A stretch of DNA of 37,990 bases from a virus. The notes below the pieces were generated by a model, which was not told where the DNA came from, did no database searches, and saw only the letters and a program-made list of their open reading frames with translations. Positions 23,660 to 30,315 of this stretch are shown here, one piece after another. Every line of letters begins with the position of its first letter. Within the stretch, counting starts at the first letter, position 1. A program made the translations under genes and the position numbers. Location: positions 1-37,990 of the IMG/VR virus record IMGVR_UViG_3300017593_000132; one strand, 5' to 3'.

Positions 23660-24261
23660 GGTGCCGTCCTTTTCAATTCCTTGAGCTTTGAGCGATACGT
23701 AGTCTTGATGGCGACGAGCTCGTCTCGCGTCCACTTGTGGACCTCGTGGTTCGCTTCGACGGCGGCCAGGCGCTCTTCGCCGATCCTGGTGAGCACGCCG
23801 GCGCGAAAGGCCGCGTAGGTCGTGCCGCCCGGCCGGTTGCAGTTCTTCCGCTGGGCGAAGCAGTTGTCCTCGTTGAAGCGAAGGTGTGGCGCGCTGCCGC
23901 GGCTGCGGAAGTGGCCGGCGTCCACGGAGCCGCCGGGCCTGTCGGGCTCGAAAGGCTTGCCGCAGCAGATGCAGGGCTGCCCCGCGTCACGGGCGCGGAT
24001 GAAGGCGTTGAACTCCACTTGCGCCTCGGCGATCAGATCGGCAATGGTCTTCAACGCCTCGCGGCGCTGACGATCGCGCGCCTTCTCGACGCGCTTCTCT
24101 GCGCGTTCCTTCTTCGCCCGCGCGGCGGCCTTCTTCTGCGCCATCACTTCCAGGAAGGGAGCGATGCAGTCCTCGTGCAGCACGTGTCGCGCGAGCTCTG
24201 CGGGCATGCGCTCCTTGCAGTGCTTGCAGCGGTTGGACTTCGGATTGGCGGAGAGAATCAC
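23656..24261 (-). CDS. ninG: NinG recombination protein (lambda Rap-like)
   Basis: 201 residues. An N-terminal zinc-like knuckle (CKHCKERMP...HEDC), a long charged helix (KKAAARAKKERAEKRVEKAR) and a C-terminal metal-binding nuclease-like core with CICCGKPF, DAGHFRSRGSAPHLRFNEDN and CNRPGG are the NinG signature. In lambda the protein helps Red-dependent recombination and acts on branched DNA. Start is GTG at 24261 in a GTGA overlap with the upstream stop. It lies in a lambda nin-like block ahead of the terminase genes. Confidence 0.9.
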   Translation of the reverse strand: MILSANPKSNRCKHCKERMPAELARHVLHEDCIAPFLEVMAQKKAAARAKKERAEKRVEKARDRQRREALKTIADLIAEAQVEFNAFIRARDAGQPCICCGKPFEPDRPGGSVDAGHFRSRGSAPHLRFNEDNCFAQRKNCNRPGGTTYAAFRAGVLTRIGEERLAAVEANHEVHKWTRDELVAIKTTYRSKLKELKRTAP

Positions 24262-24464
24262 ACCACCTCCAGATCGAACCCGCTGCGGCGCGGCCTGCCG
24301 TCGGCGTGGATGCGCTGGACCGCGATGGAGAACGTGCGTCCGCCGAGATCCCTGGCGCGAACGCTTGTCAGGCCGCGGTCCGTTGTGAGCCCGTTGCCCA
24401 CGATGGTCAGGACCCGCGGCTTCATGCGCGGATCGTTGTCGTGTAGACGGTCGCCTGGCTTCAT
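24258..24464 (-). CDS. Small conserved phage protein (KPGDR type)
   Basis: 68 residues: MKPGDRLHDNDPRMKPRVLT at the front, then a beta-rich section and RIHADGRPRRSGFDLEV at the end. This compact pattern occurs in nin-like regions of other phages and looks like a small beta-barrel. It overlaps both neighbours by 4 nt (ATGA at 24464, GTGA at 24261). Function unknown. Confidence 0.7.
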   Translation of the reverse strand: MKPGDRLHDNDPRMKPRVLTIVGNGLTTDRGLTSVRARDLGGRTFSIAVQRIHADGRPRRSGFDLEVV

Positions 24465-24913
24465 GCCCAACCCTCCACGATCATGTCCATGAGCCGGTTC
24501 GCGGTCGCCTCGTCCATCGTCGGCAGGATGTGCTGCAGAACGCCATCGATGGCCGCGCTGTAGAAGACGTCGAAGTCCTCCTGGCCCATGGCCTCGTAGC
24601 TCACCGACTTCGGGACCTGGACGATCTCGCCGGTCTTCGGGTCGGCCATCAGGTCGAAGTGCCCGGTAACCAGCTTCACGGCCACCAGCGCTTTCTCGAC
24701 CGTGTTGTAGGTCTCGCTGTTCTCGGCGACGAGCTGCAGCAGCGCCATCAGCTTGCGGTGGTGCCGGCCGTTGCGCGGGCTGGAGAACTCGAAGCGGAGC
24801 CACTTCCCGGGCTTCATCGTCTCGATCCGGCGGCGGAACTTGGACCATGCGTCCTGGTCTGCGGGCGTGGCGCCGCGCAGGCCTTGAGGGGTGCGAACGA
24901 GGATGGCTTTCAT
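24461..24913 (-). CDS. DUF1367-family protein
   Basis: 150 residues from the ATG at 24913, chosen because it overlaps the upstream TGA (ATGA) and begins MKAILVRTPQG as the family does. The core SSPRNGRHHRKLMALLQLVA and SVSYEAMGQEDFDVFYSAAI is characteristic. DUF1367 proteins are common in nin-like regions of lambdoid phages, near NinB/NinG. Activity unknown; a DNA-metabolism role is inferred from context. Confidence 0.82.
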   Translation of the reverse strand: MKAILVRTPQGLRGATPADQDAWSKFRRRIETMKPGKWLRFEFSSPRNGRHHRKLMALLQLVAENSETYNTVEKALVAVKLVTGHFDLMADPKTGEIVQVPKSVSYEAMGQEDFDVFYSAAIDGVLQHILPTMDEATANRLMDMIVEGWA

Positions 24914-25053
24914 GCGGGCACCTGGTTGTGGAAGTAGCGCATGGGCAGCGGCGTGAGCTCGGCCGCATCCACCAGGATCGGCGGCGAGCACCACTCCCAG
25001 GTCGGATCGACGTAGACCACGCGGGCCACCGGGCCAGAGTTCAACGAGATCAC
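24910..25053 (-). CDS. 47-aa hypothetical protein
   Basis: Starts at a GTG (25053) that overlaps the upstream TGA as GTGA, with GAGG about 10 nt before it. The sequence ISLNSGPVARVVYVDPTWEW is followed by a Pro/Leu section and RYFHNQVPA. Beta-rich, no motif. The open frame extends further upstream but overlaps the next gene and has no good start. Family not recognised. Confidence 0.55.
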   Translation of the reverse strand: MISLNSGPVARVVYVDPTWEWCSPPILVDAAELTPLPMRYFHNQVPA

Positions 25054-25238
25054 GTCGGCGCCTCGGTAGTCGTATCGATGGCCCTGGCGCGCATGGCGTC
25101 CGTCAGCAGCCGCGGCAGGTCCGCCAACTCCGGCCGCTTCGCCAGCTCCTGCGCTCGGTGCCAGCAATGCGCCTTCCAGGCCTCCGGGTTCTCCTCCATC
25201 AGCCAAAGCAAATGTCTCAGGTGGTCGGCAAGCGTCAT
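25050..25238 (-). CDS. 62-aa hypothetical helical protein
   Basis: MTLADHLRHLLWLMEENPEA, then WKAHCWHRAQELAKRPELAD, a single-domain helical protein. The ribosome site AAGGA is well placed before the ATG at 25238. Coupled to the next gene by a GTGA overlap. Small proteins of this look are frequent in phage replication-to-nin regions; no function known. Confidence 0.65.
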   Translation of the reverse strand: MTLADHLRHLLWLMEENPEAWKAHCWHRAQELAKRPELADLPRLLTDAMRARAIDTTTEAPT

Positions 25239-25247
25239 GAGCGTCCT

Positions 25248-25757
25248 TCACAGGGTGTTTCCTTCATGGAGAAGTCGTTTTGCCGACAGGTAGGCAGAGT
25301 GCGCGAGCTCAGGCGTGGGAAACGTACCCAGGTACTTCTGCTTTCCCGCGACTTTGATCACGGCGCGGAACCCCGTCTTGTCGCGAGCGACGCCCAGCAG
25401 CCCCGATCGGTTGTCCGAACGGGCTCGCCGAATGTTCTGCAAATTCACATTCGCTGTGACATCTCGCAAGTTGCAGAGCCTGTTGTCAGCCTTGTTTCCG
25501 TTGATGTGGTCGATGCTCCGCGTCGGCCAAGCTCCATGCGCAAGCAGCCATGCCAAGCGATGTGCTCGATGGAACCGCCCATCGATGCAAATTCGGATGT
25601 ACCCACCCGCCTCAATAGCACCGGCAATGCTTCCGGCGCGTGCGCGACTTCCGTTAGACACCCGCCAACGGATAACTCCATCGGCAGGGTCATAGACCAA
25701 GAGGGCCCGAGCGCGCTCAAGCGTCAGCATGCGCGGTTCGGTACACGTGTCACGCAT
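25248..25757 (-). CDS. HNH endonuclease with AP2 DNA-binding domain (homing-type)
   Basis: 169 residues from the ATG at 25757 (AGGGG upstream). An N-terminal section (LTLERARALLVYDPADGVIR with WRV) resembles the pre-HNH strand of phage endonucleases. The HNH core is AHRLAWLLAHGAWP followed by IDHINGNKADNRLCNLRDV, giving D-H, N and N metal and catalytic residues. The C-terminus GVARDKTGFRAVIKVAGKQ then YLGTFPTPELAHSAYL is an AP2 domain. Typical free-standing homing endonuclease. It overlaps the next HNH gene's stop by 8 nt. Confidence 0.9.
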   Translation of the reverse strand: MRDTCTEPRMLTLERARALLVYDPADGVIRWRVSNGSRARAGSIAGAIEAGGYIRICIDGRFHRAHRLAWLLAHGAWPTRSIDHINGNKADNRLCNLRDVTANVNLQNIRRARSDNRSGLLGVARDKTGFRAVIKVAGKQKYLGTFPTPELAHSAYLSAKRLLHEGNTL

Positions 25758-26256
25758 TGGCGCCCCTGCCCTGAAGTTGGTGGTACGGGCTGCTGAAGTC
25801 GTGACGGAACTCGTTGCGCTTGAGCATGCGGACGTAGGCCTCGCTGACGTCCCAGCGCTTCGCGAGCACCTCGGTACGCTCCTCCGACGTGCGGATGTCG
25901 AGCACGCCGGCATCACTCAGCTTGCTCGACTTGCGCTTGCCGGCCGCCACGCGCGCCGCGCGCGCAATGGAGTTGTGGCGCTTGTTCGTGCGGGAGACCA
26001 GATGCGAGCGCGTCACCGGCACGATGTGCTCGTGGTTCAGGCAGTTCGCGTTTTCGCAGCTGACCGAAGCCACCCGGTCGGACTGCCATGCGCGGCCGTG
26101 GGCGTGCTCCCACACCACGCGGCGCAGCGACAACTGCTTCTGCGCGACTGTCGCGACCGGCCCGCGGTCGTTGATCGCGCCGGGCCAGAGCAGGCAATCC
26201 CCCTCCTCCACGCAGCGGGAGCGGATCTTGTCCATTAGGTAGGCGCCCTCGTTCAC
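25750..26256 (-). CDS. HNH endonuclease with C-terminal HTH
   Basis: 168 residues. Residues about 15-95 carry the HNH-type core: CLLWPGAINDRGP, RRVVWEHAHGR, and C-(4)-CLNHEHIVPVTRSHLV, as in phage HNH_3-like enzymes with His and Asn ligands. The C-terminal part KLSDAGVLDIRTSEERTEVL then AKRWDVSEAYVRMLKRNEFR is a helix-turn-helix. Start is GTG at 26256 in a GTGA overlap, with GGAGG 9-13 nt upstream. Second enzyme of a tandem homing-type pair. Confidence 0.82.
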   Translation of the reverse strand: MNEGAYLMDKIRSRCVEEGDCLLWPGAINDRGPVATVAQKQLSLRRVVWEHAHGRAWQSDRVASVSCENANCLNHEHIVPVTRSHLVSRTNKRHNSIARAARVAAGKRKSSKLSDAGVLDIRTSEERTEVLAKRWDVSEAYVRMLKRNEFRHDFSSPYHQLQGRGANA

Positions 26257-26504
26257 GTTGTTGCCTCCAGGATCTCGCGCACCTCGATGCCGGGTGGCAC
26301 GGTACAGCGAGGGGTGATCGAGTAAACATAGGAGTGCTTCGCGCCGGTCCGCTCGATGTACCCGAGCCGGTACGACACGGTCAGGGCCGGCGCGCGCTGG
26401 TTGTGCGAAAGCTCAGGCAGTGCGGCGCAGATGTCGGCGTAGCGAACCGGAGCTTGAGCGCGGAGGATCGCGATCCAGACGGTACTGACGAGGGTCGAGG
26501 CCAT
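26253..26504 (-). CDS. 83-aa winged-helix-like hypothetical protein
   Basis: MASTLVSTVWIAILRAQAPV, RYADICAALPELSHNQRAPA and LTVSYRLGYIERTGAKHSYV suggest a small winged helix (helix, helix, beta wing) as in regulators or DNA-end proteins. It sits between the lambda P-like gene and the HNH pair, with TGATG and GTGA overlaps at its ends. No family can be named with confidence. Confidence 0.65.
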   Translation of the reverse strand: MASTLVSTVWIAILRAQAPVRYADICAALPELSHNQRAPALTVSYRLGYIERTGAKHSYVYSITPRCTVPPGIEVREILEATT

Positions 26505-27067
26505 CAGTGCACCCCCAGCACGCGATCGAGCCGCAGCAGCTCGCCCGCCTCGTCGCCGCCCGCCTCGCCCACCGCCGCCGCGATGGCCTGCTTGAGGCCG
26601 TCCAATCCGCCCGGCAGTGGCCGGAACCCGGTGGCGCGGCGGCGCGCGCGCTCCGCGTGCTTCTCGTTGATCGCCCGGGCCTGCGCCGCATACCGGCTTC
26701 GCAGCTTGTCGCTCATGCCGATGGCGTTTTCGAAGGTGTAAGCCTTGCGCGGCTCGCACGCAGCGCACAGAGTCACGAACTCGGGCAGGCTGGGGGGGAA
26801 CTGCGGATGACGCTCTTCGCAGCGATCCAGGGCCAGGACGACGGTCGACTCGGCGAATCGGCGCAGCTTGAACGCCCACACCGTCCGCGCGCTGCCCACG
26901 CCCATGTCCCGGCCGCGCGCGTCGACCACGCCCGACGCGAACTTGTTCAGGAACAGATTCCCGTAGTACCCGTGCATCACCTTGAACACGTTGTTGACCA
27001 CGGACTCGTCCGGCTGCTGCTGGGCCGAGGTGAACTGCTCGGCGTTGACTGCGATGGGCTTAAGCAT
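26504..27067 (-). CDS. Replication protein P-like (helicase loader candidate)
   Basis: 187 residues from the ATG at 27067, which has a perfect AGGAGG 7-12 nt upstream and overlaps the end of the DUF1376 gene. VNNVFKVMHGYYGNLFLNKF, ARTVWAFKLRRFAESTVVLA and FPPSLPEFVTLCAACEP resemble lambda P-type proteins (small helical protein, ...FPPS..EF..LC). Lambda P brings DnaB helicase to the initiator. Its place right after the DUF1376 initiator-like gene fits that role. Assignment moderate. Confidence 0.62.
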   Translation of the reverse strand: MLKPIAVNAEQFTSAQQQPDESVVNNVFKVMHGYYGNLFLNKFASGVVDARGRDMGVGSARTVWAFKLRRFAESTVVLALDRCEERHPQFPPSLPEFVTLCAACEPRKAYTFENAIGMSDKLRSRYAAQARAINEKHAERARRRATGFRPLPGGLDGLKQAIAAAVGEAGGDEAGELLRLDRVLGVH

Positions 27068-27797
27068 CGATGACCTCCTGACGGTCCATGTCGAAGATGG
27101 CGGCGGCTGCGCCGGCGTGCTTGGGGGCGCCGAAGGACTGGCGGGAAGCAGCCGGCGCGCGCTCCTCGCGCACCCAGTTGCGCCAGGTCGCCAGCCAATC
27201 GAGCTTGCGGGCCGCGGCGCCTCCCTTGCCGTGCCAGTAGTCGGCAAACTTGTCGGCTACCCGCTGCGGGTCGAGGTCAGGCCGTTCGGCCTTCGCCCAG
27301 TCCGCCCACTCGACGGGAAGCTCGAAGGGCTTGGGCAAGCGCGAAGCGCGCCCCTCTGCTGAACGTAGTGAAGCAGAGGTATCTGAGCTATGAGGAGCTT
27401 TCGACCCGGGTTCGTCTTGGGTTTGCTCTTGGTTATCTACAGAAAACCCACTGGGTTTCTCTTGGGTTTGTTTTCTGGGTCTTCCACCCTTTTTCCCGTT
27501 CAACCTAGCGGCTTCGATGGCGGGCGCCGCTTCGGCGATCTCCTCCGACGCGCGGCCGTTGTGCCTCAGTCCATCCGAGGCGATGGGGAAGTGGAGATCG
27601 GCCACGAACCTCACCGCAGCCTGCTCGGCCTTGTCCATGGCCCGGCAGATGCGATAGAGCTCCACGAAGTCGGCCGGCAGCCCCTGCTCGGTCGTGTAGA
27701 GCTCGTCCAGCAGGAGCGTGTAGGCCCCGTGCTGCGCGAGCGTAAGCCGTGCAGTTTTCTTGCCGTAGTCGGCCGGATAGCGCTTGTAGTAGTTCAA
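27060..27797 (-). CDS. DUF1376-domain replication protein (initiator-like)
   Basis: 245 residues. The N-terminal 95 residues NYYKRYPADYGKKTARLTLA, QHGAYTLLLDELYTTEQGLP and AVRFVADLHFPIASDGLRHNGR form the DUF1376 domain, typical of phage replication initiators. A basic linker follows (NGKKGGRPRKQTQ, AT-hook-like) with a Ser/Gln-rich low-complexity stretch, then a C-terminal helical domain (VADKFADYWHGKGGAAARKL with WLATWRNWV) like that of phage O-type or DnaT-like proteins. The start is taken as TTG at 27797 (TTGA overlap, GGAAGA upstream); GTG at 27809 is the alternative. Confidence 0.8.
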   Translation of the reverse strand: MNYYKRYPADYGKKTARLTLAQHGAYTLLLDELYTTEQGLPADFVELYRICRAMDKAEQAAVRFVADLHFPIASDGLRHNGRASEEIAEAAPAIEAARLNGKKGGRPRKQTQEKPSGFSVDNQEQTQDEPGSKAPHSSDTSASLRSAEGRASRLPKPFELPVEWADWAKAERPDLDPQRVADKFADYWHGKGGAAARKLDWLATWRNWVREERAPAASRQSFGAPKHAGAAAAIFDMDRQEVIDA

Positions 27798-28108
27798 AGG
27801 ATCTTCCACCGAACCACGGGATGGCTGTGTGTCTTCTCGCTGGCCGCGCGCTGGTAGCCGTCGAACTCGATCAGGCCCAGGTTCTTCACCGCGGTGGTGA
27901 TGGCGCCCCAGGACTGGTGGGACGATGGGTGGTTGACCGCGACGTGGCGGAACTCCTCCATCGTCATGTGCGTGGCGCCAGAGGCCTTGCGGGTGGCGAG
28001 CCAGGCTCGGAGCTCGACCACCACCAGCTCTTTCCACTCGACGTTGACATCGAGGGTCAGCTGCTGGCCGGCGAGCTTTGCGGCCTCGGACCGGGCAGCA
28101 CTGAGCAT
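27794..28108 (-). CDS. Conserved phage winged-helix-like protein in the replication module
   Basis: 104 residues from the ATG at 28108 (TGATG overlap with the upstream stop). The pattern VELRAWLATRKASGATHMTMEEFR, split at helix boundaries, then HPSSHQSWGAITTAVKNLGL and THSHPVVRWKI, is one I know from hypothetical proteins beside phage replication genes. It looks like a winged helix. Possible replication accessory or regulator. Confidence 0.72.
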   Translation of the reverse strand: MLSAARSEAAKLAGQQLTLDVNVEWKELVVVELRAWLATRKASGATHMTMEEFRHVAVNHPSSHQSWGAITTAVKNLGLIEFDGYQRAASEKTHSHPVVRWKIL

Positions 28109-28425
28109 CAGGCGCCCTCCGCGGGAGCAGAAATATCGACGGCGCGCGCGTGCAGCATGGAAAGGTGCTGGCAGTAGTCGAGCGTCCAAACGGAAGCGCG
28201 ATCGAGCTCCGCCAGGTAGCCCTCGAGAACGTCAGGCTTCATGGTGACGTTCTCCGCCTTCGACTGGATGATCTCCAGCAACTGAATGTAGGCGCGCGTT
28301 CGCACAACGCCCCAATCCGGATAGTCTGCGGGCATCGCCTTCGATAGAACGGATGCCCGAGCTCGCGCGGCTACGAGCCGCTGGGCATCGGCGATCTTCT
28401 TGGCTTCTCTCGCCTCCCGGCGCAC
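28108..28425 (-). CDS. Helical hypothetical protein; its natural start appears frame-shifted by a 13-bp repeat
   Basis: 105 residues from a GTG at 28425 without a ribosome site. Sequence: a basic helix (REAREAKKIADAQRLVAARA), a middle PADYPDWGVVRTRAYIQLLE and a helical end. The open frame continues upstream through the tandem repeat to a TAG near 28545 but has no usual start codon. An ATG with AAGGA at 28504 would be in frame with this body if the 13-bp unit were present three times; with the four present it opens a 90-codon frame instead. The protein may therefore be switched off, expressed from the weak GTG, or rescued by frameshifting. Confidence 0.6.
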   Translation of the reverse strand: MRREAREAKKIADAQRLVAARARASVLSKAMPADYPDWGVVRTRAYIQLLEIIQSKAENVTMKPDVLEGYLAELDRASVWTLDYCQHLSMLHARAVDISAPAEGA

Positions 28426-28446
28426 CTTGCGATCGGCCGCAAGCTG

Positions 28447-28498
28447 AGCGGTCTTGCTGAGCGGTCTTGCTGAGCGGTCTTGCTGAGCGGTCTTGCTG
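28447..28498 (-). repeat. 13-bp tandem repeat, four perfect copies, at the start of a gene
   Basis: On the minus strand CAGCAAGACCGCT occurs four times in direct succession, followed by a partial CAGC, starting two codons after the ATG at 28504. Thirteen is not a multiple of three, so every gain or loss of a unit changes the reading frame. This makes it a candidate slipped-strand switch. Confidence 0.9.
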
Positions 28499-28539
28499 TT
28501 CCATGGAGTGTCCTTCCGTGCGGCCGGCGCCCCTTCGGG

Positions 28540-28890
28540 CTATGCCAACGCTTTGAGCGCCTGCATTTCTTCGAGGGGATTCAGTTGAGCGTTCTGTGCA
28601 TGCCATTGGGAAATTGCAGTGTTCCCGCACACCCCCTCGAATACCTTCACCGCCCATCCAGGCAAGTCGCGCTTGGTCTTCGCGTCTGCCTTGATGTAGC
28701 AAGTGATGTGAGACGAATACAGCCCTGTCTCCTGCGCAAGCGTGCGCTTGGACATCTTCTTCACGCGCCTCAGGTCCCAGCAAAGCATTACTGCGTCTCG
28801 ATAGGTCTTGCAGGCCGCGACAAGCCGCGGGTCCGCTATTCCTGGTGCGTTCAATCGGCCGAATACGCCGGGGATGTGCATCTGTTCCAT
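28540..28890 (-). CDS. CII-like / XRE-type HTH regulator
   Basis: 116 residues from the ATG at 28890 (AGAGG upstream). YRDAVMLCWDLRRVKKMSKR then TLAQETGLYSSHITCYIKAD is a helix-turn-helix, followed by KRDLPGWAVKVFEGVCGNTA and ISQWHAQNAQL, a pattern repeated in phage proteins located after cro. By position (first DNA-binding gene after Cro on the leftward early operon) it may take the role of CII. The open frame extends 67 codons upstream in frame, but there is no better start there. Confidence 0.75.
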   Translation of the reverse strand: MEQMHIPGVFGRLNAPGIADPRLVAACKTYRDAVMLCWDLRRVKKMSKRTLAQETGLYSSHITCYIKADAKTKRDLPGWAVKVFEGVCGNTAISQWHAQNAQLNPLEEMQALKALA

Positions 28891-29100
28891 AGGTGCCTCT
28901 ATAGAGAAATGAAATGGGATTACCTGTTGAATTACCCGTTGGCACGGGACAAAACTAAGTGCATGCCGAATCCGAAAAACATGCGCTTTCTGACGTGCCC
29001 GACCACCCTTGCTGATGCCTTGGGAGGCACCCCGCTGGCAAGCAGCGCGGGAGGTGGACACGTCAGAAAGAACACGTGGGTGCATGTGCATGACGCCGCC
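28891..29100 (-). promoter_or_regulatory. Leftward early leader region with a long inverted repeat
   Basis: 210 bases between the 46-aa membrane gene and the CII-like gene. CTTTCTGACGTG (28986-28997) pairs perfectly with CACGTCAGAAAG (29059-29070), and CCACC (29003-29007) with GGTGG (29053-29057), giving a 12 + 5 bp stem with a 45-nt loop. There is no T tract. It could be an attenuator, antitermination site, operator or structured RNA. A small hairpin, CCCGT-TGGC-ACGGG, lies near 28938-28951. Confidence 0.55.
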
Positions 29101-29241
29101 TTACTTGGCCTTTCCGCGCTGCTGGCGGGCGCGGTCATCGAGCGCGAGGCCGACGACGCAAACGAGCACGACGAAGCCGCCGATGAGCAGGACGGCCTGC
29201 ACGCCGGGCGGCTGGATCAGGAGAAGGTCGAAGGGACCCAT
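29101..29241 (-). CDS. 46-aa single-span membrane protein next to Cro
   Basis: MGPFDLLLIQPPGVQ, the hydrophobic segment AVLLIGGFVVLVCVVGLAL (about residues 16-34) and a charged tail DDRARQQRGKAK. Starts 3 nt after the Cro-like stop, so it is in the same transcript. The tail with positive charge suggests N-out/C-in topology. Position in the immediate early operon fits a host-takeover or exclusion peptide, but nothing in the sequence proves it. Confidence 0.65.
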   Translation of the reverse strand: MGPFDLLLIQPPGVQAVLLIGGFVVLVCVVGLALDDRARQQRGKAK

Positions 29242-29244
29242 GAC

Positions 29245-29523
29245 TCAAGCCACCTGTTGTTGGCGGTTGCGACGCTTCGGGCCGCGAAGCACGGACCAAT
29301 TGGTCTTGGGACTGAGCAACTCGCAACGAACGCCAGTCAGGTCCTCGATGTCAGGGCAATACTTCTCAGGCGTGCCGTTGATCTGCCATTGGCTGATGGT
29401 GTTATGACTGTTGACCTCGTGACCACGCTCGTTCAGCTTGCGCATCAGAGAGGTCTTGCCGCCCGCAGCATCTATCGCACGATCCAAGGCGGCGCGAGGG
29501 GTGAGTTCATTGCGGTGTTCCAT
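29245..29523 (-). CDS. Cro-like regulator (YdaS-type HTH)
   Basis: 92 residues. ALDRAIDAAGGKTSLMRKLN, NSHNTISQWQINGTPEKYCP and DIEDLTGVRCELLSP follow the YdaS/Cro-like pattern, with the recognition helix around TISQWQING. Divergent from the S24 repressor across a 71-bp operator region, the usual Cro arrangement, and the first gene of the leftward operon. Basic tail (RGPKRRNRQQQVA). Confidence 0.85.
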   Translation of the reverse strand: MEHRNELTPRAALDRAIDAAGGKTSLMRKLNERGHEVNSHNTISQWQINGTPEKYCPDIEDLTGVRCELLSPKTNWSVLRGPKRRNRQQQVA

Positions 29524-29594
29524 GAGCAGCCATTCTAGATAGTTTTTCTATCTTTGCAAGAACTTCTATCAAACCACCTAGATACCCTGCGAGA
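29524..29594. promoter_or_regulatory. Divergent operator/promoter region between cro-like gene and repressor
   Basis: Contains the palindrome AGATAG-TTTTT-CTATCT (29537-29553) and a looser pair of the same half-sites (CTATC at 29566-29570, TAGATA at 29579-29584). The region is AT-rich against a GC-rich background. Candidate promoter parts: on the plus strand TTGCAA (29554) and TAGATA (29579) with 19-nt spacing; on the minus strand TTGATA and TAGAAA with about 16 nt. The repressor ATG lies only 10 nt after the plus-strand -10 candidate, so its mRNA may be nearly leaderless. Confidence 0.7.
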
Positions 29595-30239
29595 ATGTCT
29601 ATCCATCAACTGATCCGCCAAGGCCGGCTTCGCCTGAAACTGACCGAGCAAGAGTTCGCCGAAAAAGTCGGGGTTAGCCGCGGAGCTGTTCAACAGTGGG
29701 AAAAGGAGGGAGGGACCGCCCCTCGCAGAGCGAATCAACCTGCCGTGGCAAACCTGCTGGGCCTTTCTGTCGCCGAGCTCATGGGTGGCGGAGAGCCCAA
29801 CATCGAACAACTCGAGCAGGGGGCGAAGGTCCCGCTTATCTCTTGGGTGGAGGCTGGACTTTTGAGCGACATTTCTGACCCGTTCCAACCAGGCGATGCA
29901 GACGAGTGGGTGACTGCATCGGAAAGCCACCCCTCGAAAGGCTCGTTCGCCCTGCGTGTGACGGGCTCCAGCATGACCAGCCCGGACCCGGAGGCGCAGT
30001 ACAACTTTCCCGACGGAACCGTGTTGCTTGTCGACCCAGAGCGCTCCGTCGATCCTGGCGACTTTGTTATCGCGAAAGATGTGGAAACGCAGAAGGCCAC
30101 CTTCAAGCGTCTTGCCTATGACGGCGGCCGCTGGTATCTGCGCCCGCTGAACCCCAACTTCAAAACCGTAGAGATCGACGACCCAAAACTACGGATCATC
30201 GGTCGAGTGATCGAATACCAACGTCGAGGCAAGTTGTAG
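29595..30239 (+). CDS. CI/LexA-type repressor with S24 peptidase domain
   Basis: 214 residues. The N-terminal HTH (LKLTEQEFAEKVGVSRGAVQ, then QWEKEGG) is followed from about residue 75 by an S24 autoprotease: cleavage site A87-G88 (SWVEAGLLSD), catalytic S126 (VTGSSMTSP) and K171 (ATFKRL). Sustains lysogeny and is presumably inactivated by RecA-assisted self-cleavage on DNA damage. Divergent from the Cro-like gene; a terminator follows. It is the only gene of its transcript, and operator-like repeats occur on both sides of it. Confidence 0.93.
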   Translation: MSIHQLIRQGRLRLKLTEQEFAEKVGVSRGAVQQWEKEGGTAPRRANQPAVANLLGLSVAELMGGGEPNIEQLEQGAKVPLISWVEAGLLSDISDPFQPGDADEWVTASESHPSKGSFALRVTGSSMTSPDPEAQYNFPDGTVLLVDPERSVDPGDFVIAKDVETQKATFKRLAYDGGRWYLRPLNPNFKTVEIDDPKLRIIGRVIEYQRRGKL

Positions 30240-30261
30240 GTAGCTTCACCCCTCAAGCGCG

Positions 30262-30283
30262 GCCGCCCACGAGGCGGCTTTTT
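30262..30283 (+). terminator. Intrinsic terminator of the repressor gene
   Basis: GCCGCC, a 5-nt loop and GGCGGC form a perfect 6-bp stem followed directly by TTTTT. It lies 22 nt after the repressor stop and separates it from the rightward operon. Confidence 0.85.
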
Positions 30284-30315
30284 CACGTCTAGGGGTTTCT
30301 GCTTACAATTTTCCC

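Noticed and set aside
28447-28498. CRISPR array
   Set aside because: The repeats are 13 bp, directly adjacent and without spacers, so it is a tandem repeat.
28937-28951. CCCGT-TGGC-ACGGG as a terminator
   Set aside because: The stem is only 5 bp and there is no T tract on either strand.
28540-29091. Longer 183-codon version of the CII-like gene
   Set aside because: The additional 67 residues cross the inverted repeat and show no domain; AGAGG precedes the ATG at 28890.
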